This document shows, piece after piece, positions 8,376 to 18,454 of a DNA stretch of 64,000 nucleotides. Made by a program: the position numbers and the translations under genes. Source of the DNA: Propionivibrio dicarboxylicus (GTDB taxonomy: Bacteria > Pseudomonadota > Gammaproteobacteria > Burkholderiales > Rhodocyclaceae); assembly GCA_945902805.1 (NCBI GenBank), contig CAMDMZ010000005.1:62001-126000 (forward strand). The letters run 5' to 3'. Under the pieces are notes generated by a model. That model saw nothing but the letters and a program-made list of their open reading frames with translations, did not search any database and was not told the origin of the DNA. The first letter of the stretch is position 1. Every line of letters starts with the position of its first letter.

Positions 8376-9524
8376 TCAGGCGCCTGACGCTGTCTTGGCC
8401 TTGAACGGCAGGTGCGCTGCGGTCTCGGCCGCGTAGTCCTGCATGGCGGCATCTTCCCGTTGCACAAAATCGCCGACCGCGCGGCGCATGCGTGGATCGG
8501 CAATCCAGAATGCCGACCAGGTGTTTGCCGGTTCGAAGCCACGGGCCAGCTTGTGTTCGCCCTGGGCGCCGGGTTCGAAGCTCTGCAAGCCTTGTTTGAT
8601 GCAGTAGTCGATTCCCTGGTAGTAGCAGAGCTCGAAGTGCAAGCCCGGCACATTGACATCGGCACCCCAGTGGCGGCCATGCAGGGTGGTCTGGTCACGG
8701 TAGCAGATTGCCGAGGCGACGGCTTCCTCGTCTTGATGGGCGACGAAGACCAGCATTTGTGGCTCCAGACGGCGGCCGGCCTCGATGAAGAAATCGAGCG
8801 GGAACGCAGGGTGGTTGCCATAGCGCTGAAACGTGGTGCGATAGTGGCGATGGATGGCAACCCAGAGCACATCATCGATTTCGCCGCCATGGTAGGTGGC
8901 CAGACGCAGTCCGCTCTCGGTTACCGCACGGCGCTCGCGCTTGAGCTTCTTGCGCTTGTCGGCAGTGAAGGTGGCAAGAAAATCATCGAAATCGCGATAG
9001 TCGCGGTTTTGCCAGTGAAACTGAACACCACGCCGCATCAGCAGCCCGGTGTCGGCCAACAGGGCACGATCAGCTTCCTCGACAAAAAGGCATTGCCATG
9101 ACGAAGCGCCGAGATCGTCGGTGTCTTTGATGGCGGCAGCGAGCAGGCGGGGCGCCCAAATCGCACGGTCAAGACCACGGCGGACCAGGAGGCGCGGGCC
9201 GGGTGAGGGCGTGTAGGGTATGCCACTGACCAGTTTTGGGTAGTAGGGCAGCCCGGCGCGCTGCCAGGCGGGTTCCCAATTCCAGTCACGGGCGAAGTCG
9301 CCAAAGGAATGGCTGCGCAGATAGAGCGGCAACAAGGCCGCAGGGGTGCCGTCGTCGTCACGCAGCAGCAGATGGTGCGCCTGCCAACCCATCGCCGTCC
9401 CGCCAGCACCGACTTTTTCGGCCGTGCCGAGAAAAGCTGGCGTCACGAACGGGTCGCCGCCGGTATCGAAGAGGGACCAGTCGGCGCCAAGTTCATCGGC
9501 GCTGGCGAGGAATTCAGGTTTCAT
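8376..9524 (-). CDS. GNAT-superfamily acyltransferase-like protein (COG3146, peptidogalycan biosynthesis type)
   Basis: About 382 residues. It resembles the proteobacterial COG3146/DUF482 family, which has a double-GNAT, FemAB-like layout. Visible landmarks are KRKKLKRERRAV around the middle, RHYRTTFQRYGN, the HGRHWGADVNVPGLHFELCY block and the FEPGAQGEHKLARGF motif. The biochemical role of this family is poorly defined; names refer to peptidoglycan-like biosynthesis or N-acyl transfer. I prefer the ATG at 9524 (MKPEFLAS); a TTG at 9548, just beyond the stop of the GGDEF-EAL gene, would add eight residues. Codons for residues EKVGAGGTAM coincide with repeat copy 3. Confidence 0.8.
   Translation of the reverse strand: MKPEFLASADELGADWSLFDTGGDPFVTPAFLGTAEKVGAGGTAMGWQAHHLLLRDDDGTPAALLPLYLRSHSFGDFARDWNWEPAWQRAGLPYYPKLVSGIPYTPSPGPRLLVRRGLDRAIWAPRLLAAAIKDTDDLGASSWQCLFVEEADRALLADTGLLMRRGVQFHWQNRDYRDFDDFLATFTADKRKKLKRERRAVTESGLRLATYHGGEIDDVLWVAIHRHYRTTFQRYGNHPAFPLDFFIEAGRRLEPQMLVFVAHQDEEAVASAICYRDQTTLHGRHWGADVNVPGLHFELCYYQGIDYCIKQGLQSFEPGAQGEHKLARGFEPANTWSAFWIADPRMRRAVGDFVQREDAAMQDYAAETAAHLPFKAKTASGA
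9393..9418 (+). repeat. dispersed repeat, copy 3
   Basis: Reads CGCCGTCCCGCC then AGCACCGACTTTTT, one transition from copy 1. It lies antisense within the GNAT-like gene, where the gene strand reads it as KVGAGGTA. Confidence 0.82.
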
Positions 9525-9548
9525 CGCCGCAGTGGGTACGGCACCCAA

Positions 9549-11633
9549 TCAGCCCTTGATCCAGTTCGCCGCGAATTCCTCGGCGGGCTGGGGTTTGCCG
9601 TAGTAGTAGCCCTGGATCTGGCCGCAGCCGAGCTCGCGCAGGAAGCCGATCTGGTGTTCGGCATCGACGCCTTCGGCCACCGTGGATAGGCCGAGACTGC
9701 TGGCGATCGCGATGATGGCGCGGATGATAGCCTCGTCACCGGGGTTTTGACCGATGCCGAGAACGAAGGCGCGGTCGATCTTGAGCGTATGAATCGGCAG
9801 CAACTTGAGGTAGGACAGCGATGAATAGCCCGTACCGAAGTCATCGACAGCGATCTGCACACCGAGAGCGCGCAACTTTTCGAGAATGCTGAAGGCATCG
9901 TCGACGGCCATGATGATGGACTCGGTGACTTCGAGTTCGAGTGACGACGGCTCCAGCCCGGCCTCGTCGAGCGCGGCCTGAACGACCGATACCACGTCGT
10001 CGCGTTCGAGCTGCTTGACCGACAGATTGACCGACATTTTCGGCACATTGACGCCAGCGGCGCGCCATGCGGCGAGTTGGCGACAAGCGGTGCGCAGGAC
10101 CCAGGCGCCAAGTTCGACAATGAAGCCGGTATCTTCGGCAATCGGAATGAAACGCACCGGCGGTACGGCGCCAAGTTCGGCACTGTTCCAGCGCGCCAGC
10201 GCCTCGACCCCGGCCGGGGCACCGTTGGCGGCGGAGACCTTGAGCTGATACTGGACCGAGATTTCTCCGGCGTCGATCGAGCGGCGCAGCAGAACTTCGA
10301 GCCGGATGCGCTCCTGCGCGTAGGTGGTCATTTCCGGCGCATAGAAATGCGAGCGGCCACGACCATGGGCCTTGGCCTGATACATGGCCGTGTCGGCGTT
10401 GCGCACCAGCGTTTCGACATCCTGGCCATCCTCCGGATAGAGGCTGATACCGACGCTGGCGGAGACGAATAGTTCGTGCTCGACCACCTGGAACGGTGCT
10501 TCGAGGAGCTCGACCAATTTGTCGGCGACGATGTTGGCTTCATGCGGATCATGGATATCTTCGAGGACACAGACGAATTCGTCGCCGCCGAGGCGGGCGA
10601 GGGTATCGCCGGTGCGCAAATGCCCGGTCAGCCGTTTTGATGCAGCGACGAGCAATTCGTCACCGATGGCGTGTCCCAGCGTGTCGTTGACATCCTTGAA
10701 GCGGTCCAGATCGATAAACAGTATGGCTAGTTGGCGCTGATTGCGCTGCGCCAGGCCGAGACTGCGCTTCAACTGCTCGTGGAACATCAGGCGGTTGGGC
10801 AGTGAGGTCAGGGGATCATGGTGGGCGAGATGATCGAGCCGTTCCTCGATTCGCTGGCGCTCCTGCATTTCTTGGCGCAGTTGTTGATTGGTGGTTTCCA
10901 GCGTGGCCGTACGGTCGCGAACGCGAAAATCAAGGTCGCGATTGGCCGCTGCCAACTCGTCGGATTGCTGTTGCAATACGAGTTGGGCGCGACGGACCAC
11001 CACGAGTTGCAACAGATACAGCGCCAGCAGCACGCAGAAAATGATTGCTCCGGTTTCGCGTTGTCCGCGATCCACGGCCTGGATGAACTGCGTTACGTCC
11101 TGATAGACCTCGATCACGCCGACGATCTGGTCCCCGGAGCGGACCGGGACATAGCTGGAGATCACATCGATTTCGGATAGCGTACTTTCGAAAGCGTCGA
11201 ACTGATTGCGATGCGTCAACGTGGTAGCGACCTGGCCCAGCACCGCAGCGAGGAAGCCAGCGTTGGCACGTTTGTCCTCGCCGGTCTGGCTGGGGTCGGA
11301 CGAGAACACGGTGAGTCCGGTGGGGTTGTAGACCTTGACTTTGATCGCGTCCGAATTACGCATCAAAGCCACGGCCTTGTTTTGTAGACCGAGGCTGACT
11401 GCTTGTTCGCGCAGCGCGTCGGGGGTGCTCACGGTGGATTCCATCAGCGGTGCAAAGTCCTCCCACAAGGCGTTACGGAAGAGCTGCGTCATCGCCACAT
11501 TGCGGTCTTCCGCCATGTGCATGAGTTGTGCCGACGCCTGTTTGTGCGCGAAGTGGCTCAGCCAGACACCCGCCAGTCCGATCAGGATGAAGGACAGGAC
11601 CGTGAAGTAACGAGTGAGCAAAAAACCACGCAT
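9549..11633 (-). CDS. membrane GGDEF-EAL protein (c-di-GMP cyclase/phosphodiesterase)
   Basis: A 694-residue protein with an N-terminal membrane helix (about 9-27), a periplasmic sensor region of about 140 residues, a second helix (about 193-213), a coiled coil (LQQQSDELAAANRDLDFRV), then GGDEF and EAL domains. The GGDEF motif is intact ([10 protein letters not shown], about residue 347), as is the EAL signature (GVEALARWNS, about 476), with [14 protein letters not shown] further on. Either or both activities are therefore possible. The periplasmic region (IDVISSYVPVRSGDQIVG) resembles a single-Cache-like sensor, ligand unknown. It lies between the GNAT-like gene and hemL on the same strand. 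Confidence 0.92.
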   Translation of the reverse strand: MRGFLLTRYFTVLSFILIGLAGVWLSHFAHKQASAQLMHMAEDRNVAMTQLFRNALWEDFAPLMESTVSTPDALREQAVSLGLQNKAVALMRNSDAIKVKVYNPTGLTVFSSDPSQTGEDKRANAGFLAAVLGQVATTLTHRNQFDAFESTLSEIDVISSYVPVRSGDQIVGVIEVYQDVTQFIQAVDRGQRETGAIIFCVLLALYLLQLVVVRRAQLVLQQQSDELAAANRDLDFRVRDRTATLETTNQQLRQEMQERQRIEERLDHLAHHDPLTSLPNRLMFHEQLKRSLGLAQRNQRQLAILFIDLDRFKDVNDTLGHAIGDELLVAASKRLTGHLRTGDTLARLGGDEFVCVLEDIHDPHEANIVADKLVELLEAPFQVVEHELFVSASVGISLYPEDGQDVETLVRNADTAMYQAKAHGRGRSHFYAPEMTTYAQERIRLEVLLRRSIDAGEISVQYQLKVSAANGAPAGVEALARWNSAELGAVPPVRFIPIAEDTGFIVELGAWVLRTACRQLAAWRAAGVNVPKMSVNLSVKQLERDDVVSVVQAALDEAGLEPSSLELEVTESIIMAVDDAFSILEKLRALGVQIAVDDFGTGYSSLSYLKLLPIHTLKIDRAFVLGIGQNPGDEAIIRAIIAIASSLGLSTVAEGVDAEHQIGFLRELGCGQIQGYYYGKPQPAEEFAANWIKG

Positions 11634-11636
11634 GAT

Positions 11637-11662
11637 CGCCGTCTCGCCAGCGCCGACTTTTT
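11637..11662 (+). repeat. dispersed repeat, copy 4
   Basis: Reads CGCCGTCTCGCC then AGCGCCGACTTTTT. Its T-tract supplies bases of the hemL stop codon (TAA read on the minus strand), so the minus strand runs stop codon, AAAGTCGG, rest of repeat. Confidence 0.85.
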
Positions 11663-12947
11663 AGCCCTTGGCCATCGTCGCAAAAATTGCATCGGCCGCT
11701 GCGATGGTCGCCGCGATGTCGGCGTCCGAATGGACGGCGGAGACAAAGCCGGCTTCGAAGGCCGAGGGCGCCAGGTACACGCCGGCGTCGAGCATGGCAT
11801 GGAAGAAGCCATTGAAGGCGTCCTTGTCCGATTGCATCACCTCGGCGAACGAGGTTGGCGGCGTGGCGGCGAAATAGATGCCGAACATGCCGCCCACTGA
11901 TTGCGCGCTGAAGGTGATGCCGCGCGCCTGGGCGGCGGCACTTAACCCGGAGACAAAGCCACGCGTCTTGGCCGTGAGCGCTTCGTAGAAGCCCGGAGTG
12001 GCGATCTTATTCAGGGTCACCAAGCCGGCTACCACCGACAGCGGGTTGCCCGACAGCGTGCCGGCCTGATAGACGGGGCCGAGCGGGGCAATCTTGTGCA
12101 TGATGTCGCGGCGACCACCAAAGGCACCGAGCGGCATGCCGCCACCGACGATTTTGCCGAAGGTGGAAAGATCCGGTGTGATGCCGTACAGCCCTTGTGC
12201 CGAACCAGGGCCGACGCGGAAACCGGTCATCACCTCATCGAAGATCAGCACCGCGCCATGCTTCGTGCAGAGATCGCGCATGGCTTGCAGGAATTCCGGC
12301 TTGGGCGCGATCAGGTTCATGTTGCCGGCGACCGGTTCGACGATCACCGCCGCGATCTTGTCGCCATGCGTGGCAAAGGCTTCGTGCAGTTGCGCGGCAT
12401 CGTTGTAGTCGAGCACCAGCGTGTGTTGCGCGAGATCGGCTGGCACGCCGCCGGAAGAGGGATTGCCGAAGGTAAGCAGACCCGAGCCGGCCTTGACCAA
12501 CAGACTGTCGCCATGACCGTGATAACAACCTTCAAACTTGATAAAGGCATCGCGTCCGGTGAAGCCCCGCGCCAAACGAATTGCGCTCATGGTGGCTTCG
12601 GTGCCGGAGGAGACCAAACGCACCATCTCCATGCTTGGTACGCGCTCGACCAGCAATTCGGCCAGTTCGATCTCGCCTTCCGTCGGGGCGCCAAAGGACA
12701 AGCCCTTCGCCGCCGTCTCCTGCACGGCAAGAACCACGTCCGGATCGGCATGGCCGAGAATCAGCGGGCCCCAGGAACCGACGTAATCCAGATAGCGCTT
12801 GCCATCGGCATCCCACACATTGGCGCCCTCGCCACGGGTGAAAAAGCGTGGACAGCCGCCCACCGAACGGAAGGCACGGACTGGCGAATTGACGCCGCCG
12901 GGGATGGTGATTTGGGCACGGGCAAAAAGTTCTTCGTTACGGGTCAC
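11661..12947 (-). CDS. hemL: glutamate-1-semialdehyde 2,1-aminomutase
   Basis: A PLP enzyme that converts glutamate-1-semialdehyde to 5-aminolevulinate, the C5-route entry to haem. The 428-residue length is normal. The PLP-binding lysine is residue 265 in [15 protein letters not shown], and the N-terminal [16 protein letters not shown] and the [15 protein letters not shown] block are characteristic. It overlaps thiE by 4 bp. The order thiD-thiE-hemL on one strand, beside rubredoxin on the other, is common in betaproteobacteria. Confidence 0.97.
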   Translation of the reverse strand: MTRNEELFARAQITIPGGVNSPVRAFRSVGGCPRFFTRGEGANVWDADGKRYLDYVGSWGPLILGHADPDVVLAVQETAAKGLSFGAPTEGEIELAELLVERVPSMEMVRLVSSGTEATMSAIRLARGFTGRDAFIKFEGCYHGHGDSLLVKAGSGLLTFGNPSSGGVPADLAQHTLVLDYNDAAQLHEAFATHGDKIAAVIVEPVAGNMNLIAPKPEFLQAMRDLCTKHGAVLIFDEVMTGFRVGPGSAQGLYGITPDLSTFGKIVGGGMPLGAFGGRRDIMHKIAPLGPVYQAGTLSGNPLSVVAGLVTLNKIATPGFYEALTAKTRGFVSGLSAAAQARGITFSAQSVGGMFGIYFAATPPTSFAEVMQSDKDAFNGFFHAMLDAGVYLAPSAFEAGFVSAVHSDADIAATIAAADAIFATMAKG

Positions 12948-13591
12948 GACTTACTCCAGAGGGTTTGAAAGGCCTCGGCACGGGCCTTGATGTTCATGGC
13001 ATTGAAAAGATCGCTGACCACCGCGAGCAGGTCAGCACCGGCGGCAATCACTTGTGGCGCATTGGTCAGCGTAATACCGCCAATGGCGGCGACTGGCAGA
13101 CCAAAGCGCTGCTTGGTCTCGGTCAACATCTCGAGCGAGGTCCGTGTTGCCTGTGGCTTGGTGGCCGAAGCAAACACACTACCGACCGCCAGGTAATCGG
13201 CCCCGGCAAGGGCAGCTTCTTCGGCGCGGGCGATCTCGTTGTAACAGGAAACGCCAAGAATCCGGTGTGATCCCAGGGCATCGCGCGCCGTTTTCAGCGA
13301 GCCGCCGGGCGCATCGTCACGACCAATGTGGGCGCCGTCGGCACCGATTTCGACGGCCAGCCAGAAGTCATCGTTGATGATCAGTTTGGCGCCATGGGCG
13401 CGGCAAATCCGCAGCATTTCCGCCGCTTGGGCACGCTTGAGCGGCAAGGAGGCATTTTTGTTTCGATACTGGACAATTCTTACGCCGCCTTCAAGTGCCG
13501 CCCGGACCAGTGCGGAAAGGCGCGGCAGCAGCGAATCTTCCGGCGTAATGGCATATAGCCCGTTCGGCAGAGCAGGTGGCTTAGACATCAT
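12944..13591 (-). CDS. thiE: thiamine-phosphate synthase
   Basis: Joins HMP-pyrophosphate and thiazole phosphate to form thiamine phosphate. About 215 residues of TIM-barrel sequence. Motifs are [10 protein letters not shown] for pyrophosphate binding, [37 protein letters not shown] and IGGITLTNA. Two adjacent ATGs (13591 and 13588) follow AAGGA at suitable spacing, and the upstream one is used here. The 5' end overlaps the 3' end of thiD by about 10 bp and the stop overlaps hemL, so the three genes are likely one transcript. No TPP riboswitch could be fitted in the short spacer upstream of thiD. Confidence 0.94.
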   Translation of the reverse strand: MMSKPPALPNGLYAITPEDSLLPRLSALVRAALEGGVRIVQYRNKNASLPLKRAQAAEMLRICRAHGAKLIINDDFWLAVEIGADGAHIGRDDAPGGSLKTARDALGSHRILGVSCYNEIARAEEAALAGADYLAVGSVFASATKPQATRTSLEMLTETKQRFGLPVAAIGGITLTNAPQVIAAGADLLAVVSDLFNAMNIKARAEAFQTLWSKS

Positions 13592-14495
13592 CGGTGTCCT
13601 TGTCGTGATGTTCGTCATTGCCCTCGCGTGACCAGAACAAACGGTCGGGGATGAACTGCCCCATGCCGGGTCGGAAGCCGGCCGCGAGTGTGCGCCAGGT
13701 GTATTCCTGGGCTGCTCTGACGGCGTCGCCGATAGCGACGCCGCTGGCCAGATAGGCCGCCACGGCAGAGGCGAGAGTGCAGCCGGAACCGTGATAGCTG
13801 CCTGGCAGACGTTCCCACTTGTCACTACGGACGACGCCATGGCTGCCATAGAGGGTGTTCACGACCAGCGGCGTGCCTTCGTGGGTACCGGTGAGCAAAA
13901 CATAGCTGGCGCCGGCGTGGATCAGACGCCGCGCACACTCGGGGAGCTGGATGATGGCGGCGTCTTCACGTTCGCCGTGTTCGTCGCCTTCGTTGTCGTC
14001 ATCGTCATCTTCGTCGGCATCCTGTGCCAGACGTCGCGCTTCAAGCGAATTCGGGGTCAGGACATAGGTGTGTGGCAGCAGCAGACTAATCATTGCTTCG
14101 ACCATTTCCTCGCCCGCCAGCTGATCACCGCGTCCTGAGGCCAGGACCGGGTCGAGCACCACGGGGATATCCGGATAATCGGAAATGATCTCGGCAATCG
14201 CGGCAATGGCGTCAAGGCTACCAAGCATGCCGATTTTGAAGGCGGCGACCGGAATATCCTCCAGCAAGGCGCGCGCCTGATCCGAAATCCAGTCGGCATC
14301 GAGCGTCAGGATGCCTTCGACTCCCGCCGTATCCTGGACCGTAATGGCGGTCACTACCGAGAGCGGATGGCAGCCGAGACTGGCCAGAGTGAGGATGTCG
14401 GCCTGCAAGCCGGCGCCGCTGGTCGGGTCGGACGCGGCAAAGGTCAGCACTACAGGGGGAGTCTCTACGGGCATAACCGGAGCGCTGGCGGGCAT
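13581..14495 (-). CDS. thiD: hydroxymethylpyrimidine/phosphomethylpyrimidine kinase with acidic insertion
   Basis: Phosphorylates HMP and HMP-phosphate in thiamine pyrimidine supply. Ribokinase-fold signatures are FAASDPTSGAGLQAD at the N-terminus, VLDPVLASGRGDQL in the middle and the anion-hole/catalytic GSYHGSGCTLASAVA. About 304 residues, a little longer than usual because of a very acidic insertion (DADEDDDDDNEGDE and following) near residues 155-177 and a polar C-terminal tail ([12 protein letters not shown]). The start is uncertain: ATG at 14495 or at 14474 (MPVETPPVV), neither with a good Shine-Dalgarno. It is divergent from rubredoxin. Confidence 0.92.
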   Translation of the reverse strand: MPASAPVMPVETPPVVLTFAASDPTSGAGLQADILTLASLGCHPLSVVTAITVQDTAGVEGILTLDADWISDQARALLEDIPVAAFKIGMLGSLDAIAAIAEIISDYPDIPVVLDPVLASGRGDQLAGEEMVEAMISLLLPHTYVLTPNSLEARRLAQDADEDDDDDNEGDEHGEREDAAIIQLPECARRLIHAGASYVLLTGTHEGTPLVVNTLYGSHGVVRSDKWERLPGSYHGSGCTLASAVAAYLASGVAIGDAVRAAQEYTWRTLAAGFRPGMGQFIPDRLFWSREGNDEHHDKDTDDV

Positions 14496-14591
14496 GTGGG
14501 GCAGATAGGCGTTAAGATATCGTTCGATTCTAGCGCACCGCTTGCCTGGCTCCGGCTTGCTCCCGTAATCCATTCTGCTAATAGTTAAATA

Positions 14592-14774
14592 ATGACACTG
14601 CCGACGCCAAACCGAACCTGGATGTGCCTGATTTGTGGCTGGATCTACGATGAGGCCGCCGGCGCGCCGGACGAAGGGATCGCAGCCGGGACGGCGTGGG
14701 CCGACGTGCCGCCGAACTGGACCTGTCCCGAATGCGGTGCACGCAAGGATGACTTTGAAATGGTGGAAATCTGA
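14592..14774 (+). CDS. rubredoxin
   Basis: A 60-residue iron protein. The four iron-ligand cysteines are Cys12 and Cys15 (CLICG) and Cys45 and Cys48 (CPECG), at normal rubredoxin spacing. It carries single electrons at low potential, for example to oxidoreductases or in oxidative-stress defence. The partner is not evident here. It stands 61 bp upstream of pilG, a neighbour relation frequently seen in related betaproteobacteria. Confidence 0.96.
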   Translation: MTLPTPNRTWMCLICGWIYDEAAGAPDEGIAAGTAWADVPPNWTCPECGARKDDFEMVEI

Positions 14775-14835
14775 CCGCGCCCAGGCCACCTATGGCCCAA
14801 GATCGCGCCAGGAATAAGGATCAGGAGGACGTGCA

Positions 14836-15261
14836 ATGAATACTCCGGCAGTCACGCCCCAGCTTTCCGGCATCAAGGTGATGGTGATCGACGATTCGAA
14901 CACCATTCGCAAGAGTGCCGAGATTTTTCTGCTGCAGGCCGGCGCGCAAGTCGTTCTCGCCGAGGATGGTTTCGACGCCCTGGCCAAGATCAACGATCAT
15001 CTGCCCGATGTGATCTTCTGCGACATTCTCATGCCGCGCCTGGATGGTTACCAGACCTGCGCCCTGATCAAGAAGAACCCGAAGTTCAGGGCCACGCCCG
15101 TCGTCATGCTGTCGTCAAAAGATGGCTTGTTCGACCGTGCGCGCGGCCGTATGGTGGGCTCTGACGAATACCTGACCAAGCCTTTCACCAAAGATAGCCT
15201 GCTCGCGACGGTACGCACCCAAGTGGCGCAGGCGGCAGCAAAATCGGCCACGGTGGCCTAA
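14836..15261 (+). CDS. pilG: twitching-motility response regulator PilG
   Basis: A 141-residue single-domain receiver. The phosphoacceptor is Asp63 in FCDILMPRLDGYQ; the N-terminal acidic pair is VIDDS, and the switch and lysine positions are visible in MLSSKDG and LTKPF. A strong Shine-Dalgarno (GGAGG) precedes the start. In the Pil-Chp pathway PilG, phosphorylated by ChpA, promotes type IV pilus extension. Its identity rests on being first in the order pilG-pilH-pilI-pilJ-chpA. Confidence 0.92.
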   Translation: MNTPAVTPQLSGIKVMVIDDSNTIRKSAEIFLLQAGAQVVLAEDGFDALAKINDHLPDVIFCDILMPRLDGYQTCALIKKNPKFRATPVVMLSSKDGLFDRARGRMVGSDEYLTKPFTKDSLLATVRTQVAQAAAKSATVA

Positions 15262-15286
15262 TCAGCACAGTGAATCGAGTACAGCC

Positions 15287-15649
15287 ATGCCCGTCAAGAC
15301 CATCCTGATTGTCGACGACTCGCCAACCGAGCGCCATGTACTGTCCGAATTGCTCACCGGCAGGGGCTTTGTCGTCGCCACCGCTGACGATGCCGAAACC
15401 GGTATCGCCCGCGCCAAGACCCTACTGCCGGATTTGATCCTGATGGATGTCGTGATGCCCGGCACCAATGGCTACCAGGCGACGCGTGCGCTGACTCGCG
15501 ACGAGGCGACCAAAAACATTCCCATTATCTTGTGCACCACCAAGAATCAAGAGACCGACAAGATCTGGGGCATGCGCCAGGGTGCCCGCGACTACGTCGT
15601 CAAGCCGGTCGATCACGCCGAGCTTCTGACCAAGATCGCGGCTATTTAA
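15287..15649 (+). CDS. pilH: twitching-motility response regulator PilH
   Basis: A 120-residue CheY-like receiver with Asp54 in LMDVVMPGTNGYQATRAL, the VDDSPTE acidic pocket and lysine in VKPVDH. In the Pil-Chp system PilH is thought to drive pilus retraction or act as a phosphate sink. It lies 25 bp after pilG and 17 bp before pilI, consistent with one operon. Confidence 0.92.
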   Translation: MPVKTILIVDDSPTERHVLSELLTGRGFVVATADDAETGIARAKTLLPDLILMDVVMPGTNGYQATRALTRDEATKNIPIILCTTKNQETDKIWGMRQGARDYVVKPVDHAELLTKIAAI

Positions 15650-15666
15650 CGAGCCGACTAACACCC

Positions 15667-16212
15667 ATGGCCAAACGCATCAGTCTCCGTGAATTTCAGA
15701 GCCAACTGACCGCCCGGCTCGGGTCGGCACAGCGCGGCGAAACGACGCGCGCTTTGCTGGGAGTCGAATCGGGTAAAGGGGACGACGCCTACTGGCTGCT
15801 GGATCTGACGGATTCTGGCGAAATTGCGCCCTTGTCAGCGGTGGGCGGGCTGTTGCCGGTGGCTTTGACCAAACCATGGTTCGCCGGAGTCATCAATATT
15901 CGCGGGGTTCTCTACAGCGTGGTCGATTTTTCGGCCTTTCGCGGTGGTGAGCCCACACCACGCAATGCGGATACGCGCTTGTTACTGGTGGGGGCGCGGC
16001 ACGGTATCAATAGTGCGCTGCTGGTTACCCGCACTCTCGGCCTGCGCCCGCCGGCCGATCTGACTTTGCAGGCCGATTCGGTATCCCTATCAAACCCGGC
16101 GCGCCCACCCTGGTTCGGCCAGCCCTACACCGATGGCGAGGGACGCCGCTGGCAGCACCTGCGCATCCAGGCACTCCTCGCCGATCCTGCTTTTCTTGAT
16201 ATTGCCGCATGA
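15667..16212 (+). CDS. pilI: CheW-like adaptor PilI
   Basis: A 181-residue CheW-domain protein that should couple the receptor PilJ to the kinase ChpA. Recognisable CheW features are WFAGVINIRGVLYSVVDFSAF and a beta-rich body with LLLVGARHGINSALLV. The start at 15667 (MAKRISLREF) is the natural one between pilH and pilJ. Position and size support the name more than any single motif does. Confidence 0.88.
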   Translation: MAKRISLREFQSQLTARLGSAQRGETTRALLGVESGKGDDAYWLLDLTDSGEIAPLSAVGGLLPVALTKPWFAGVINIRGVLYSVVDFSAFRGGEPTPRNADTRLLLVGARHGINSALLVTRTLGLRPPADLTLQADSVSLSNPARPPWFGQPYTDGEGRRWQHLRIQALLADPAFLDIAA

Positions 16213-16245
16213 CTATTCAGCAACCCCTTACGCGGAGCTAAATCC

Positions 16246-18291
16246 ATGGCCTTTGACCTCAAATCGCTGTTCCGCAAAAAGACTGCAACTCCATCGGCCA
16301 AGCCCTCTGCCAAGCTAGCCACTGCATCGACGAATGCAGCGGCAGCCGGTGTCGGTGGCAGTGGCCTGCCACTTATCGGTCAGCTATCGATGGGGCTTCA
16401 GTTCCAGATACTCGGTGGACTGTTTCTCGTCGGCTTGCTGGTGGCGATTGTTGGCATCTTTCTTCAGAACCAGACCGCCACGCGTGCCACGGCTTATCTC
16501 GCGCTGTCCGGACAGATTCGGCCGTTGGCACAGCAAGTGCCGAAAGCGGCGGCCATTGCACTTCAGGGCGATGCAGCTGGATTCAAAGAGCTGCGCGATG
16601 CGCGCAATCGCTTTGCCCTGCTGATCGAACGCTTGAGTTCTGGCGGCGACTATGAGGGCATCGACGTGCCGCCAACCAGCGCGGCCTCACGACCTGCATT
16701 GGATAAGCTGAGTGAAGTGTGGGCGCGTCAGGACAAAACATTGGCGGCGATCTTCGCCCAGGAAAAGCCGCTGGTTCAGCTCGGTCAATTGGCACAGGAC
16801 GGCACAACTTCCGGCAATCAGATTTCGGCGGCGGCAGAGGCTTTGGGCGGGCGTATTCCGGCGCTGGTGGAGCGCATATTGCGTGGCATTGCTCAGGTCG
16901 GCTGGGCACCCAGTTTTGACCAATCGACCTGGCAGCAGGTCAGCGCTGATCTCGACGCGGCGCGCGGCTTGATGACCGCTCGCGACCCCTTGGCGGAAAC
17001 CTTGCGCAAGTTTCAGGATAGCTGGCGGGCGTTGCCGGCCGACATCCAGCCGGTGATTCAGGCCAAGAGCCTCGGCGTGCGGCTGAACCGTGAATCACGG
17101 GTGCTCGGTGATGCCACCAATGATCTGGTGAACTCCTATCAGGCCGAGGTGTCGGGGCGTGATCAGTCGTCGCTGATCACCGCCCTGAGCGGTTCGATCG
17201 CGCTGTTGATGCTGGTGTTGATCGTCAAGGTATTCCAGGATGATGCCGCCCACCGCTCGGCCGAAGCCTTGCGCCAGCAGCGTCTGGCTGAAGCCGACAA
17301 GGATGTGACGCAGGCCGCGATCTTGCGTCTGATGAACGAAATGGGTGATCTGGCCGATGGCGATCTGACGATTCGCGCCACGGTGACCGAAGACATTACC
17401 GGCGCAATTGCCGACTCGGTGAATTACACCATTGAAGAACTTTCTGTGTTGGTCGGCCGCATCAACAACGCCGCCGAACGCGTCACCATGGCAACCGATA
17501 CTGCGCACCAAACCTCGGGCGAGCTGCTTGCCGCGAACGAAACCCAGGCCCGCGAAATCCAGCATGCGGGTGGCCGCGTGGGTGCCATGGCTCACTCGAT
17601 GGCGGAGGTCTCGAGCAGCGCCAAGGAATCGGCCGACGTCGCCCGCGTCTCGCTCGATGTGGCGCAAAAGGGAGCCAGCGCGGTGGCTGAATCGATCGCC
17701 GGCATGAACGAGATTCGCACCCAGATCCAGGAAACTGCCAAGCGCATCAAGCGTCTCGGCGAATCCTCACAGGAGATCAGCGAAATCGTGGAGCTGATTT
17801 CAGACATTACCGAGCAAACCAACGTGCTAGCCTTGAATGCGGCAATTCAGGCGGCTTCCGCCGGTGAAGCGGGACGCGGTTTCTCGGTGGTGGCAGAAGA
17901 GGTGCAGCGCCTGGCCGAACGTTCTGGCGAAGCCACCAAGCAGATTGCCGCGCTGGTCAAGACCATTCAGACCGATACTCACGATGCTGTGGCGGCTATG
18001 GAACACACCACGCAGAACGTGATCGAAGGCGCCAAACGTTCGGATGCCGCCGGTCAATCACTTGCCGAGATCTCGGCAGTTTCCGAAAAGCTGGCGCGGC
18101 TGATCCAGAATATCTCGGTGGCGACGCAACGGCAGGCAGAAATCGCCACCGATGTGGCGCAGGCGATGGAAGAAATTCGCAAAGTCACTGACCAGACGAC
18201 CACTGGCACGCGCAAGACCGCAGTATCAATTGGCGAACTGGCGGCGTTGGCGGTCGAACTGAAGGGCTCGGTCGCAGGCTTCCGAGTGTGA
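16246..18291 (+). CDS. pilJ: methyl-accepting chemotaxis receptor PilJ
   Basis: A 681-residue receptor with two membrane helices (about 49-72 and 309-330) around a helical periplasmic sensor, then HAMP-like and MCP signalling domains. The highly conserved cytoplasmic tip reads [20 protein letters not shown]. In the Pil-Chp system PilJ reports pilus engagement to ChpA through PilI. The first 45 residues before the membrane helix are Ala/Lys/Ser-rich and low in complexity. No pilK methyltransferase gene follows, unlike in Pseudomonas. Confidence 0.93.
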   Translation: MAFDLKSLFRKKTATPSAKPSAKLATASTNAAAAGVGGSGLPLIGQLSMGLQFQILGGLFLVGLLVAIVGIFLQNQTATRATAYLALSGQIRPLAQQVPKAAAIALQGDAAGFKELRDARNRFALLIERLSSGGDYEGIDVPPTSAASRPALDKLSEVWARQDKTLAAIFAQEKPLVQLGQLAQDGTTSGNQISAAAEALGGRIPALVERILRGIAQVGWAPSFDQSTWQQVSADLDAARGLMTARDPLAETLRKFQDSWRALPADIQPVIQAKSLGVRLNRESRVLGDATNDLVNSYQAEVSGRDQSSLITALSGSIALLMLVLIVKVFQDDAAHRSAEALRQQRLAEADKDVTQAAILRLMNEMGDLADGDLTIRATVTEDITGAIADSVNYTIEELSVLVGRINNAAERVTMATDTAHQTSGELLAANETQAREIQHAGGRVGAMAHSMAEVSSSAKESADVARVSLDVAQKGASAVAESIAGMNEIRTQIQETAKRIKRLGESSQEISEIVELISDITEQTNVLALNAAIQAASAGEAGRGFSVVAEEVQRLAERSGEATKQIAALVKTIQTDTHDAVAAMEHTTQNVIEGAKRSDAAGQSLAEISAVSEKLARLIQNISVATQRQAEIATDVAQAMEEIRKVTDQTTTGTRKTAVSIGELAALAVELKGSVAGFRV

Positions 18292-18368
18292 ACTGGCTTT
18301 CTGAATCTTCGACCGCACCTTTGATGATGAAACAACCCGAAAGCGGCAAATGGGCCCGCCCCTCCCGT

Positions 18369-18386
18369 CCTCCCCGCACGGGGAGG
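18369..18386. repeat. GC-rich hairpin in the pilJ-chpA spacer (possible terminator/attenuator)
   Basis: A perfect 8-bp inverted repeat, CCTCCCCG and CGGGGAGG, separated by two bases, in the 163-bp gap between pilJ and chpA. It is followed by CTTCTGATTTGTTT, which is T-rich but not a clean U-run. It could attenuate transcription into chpA or be an extragenic palindrome. Confidence 0.45.
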
Positions 18387-18454
18387 CTTCTGATTTGTTT
18401 GCTTCGCTCGTCTATCACCAAGCACATTGAACGAGTTTTTCACGTTAAATATCT

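Noticed and set aside
14496-14591. A TPP riboswitch ahead of thiD
   Set aside because: The divergent spacer is under 100 bp and shows none of the conserved TPP core.
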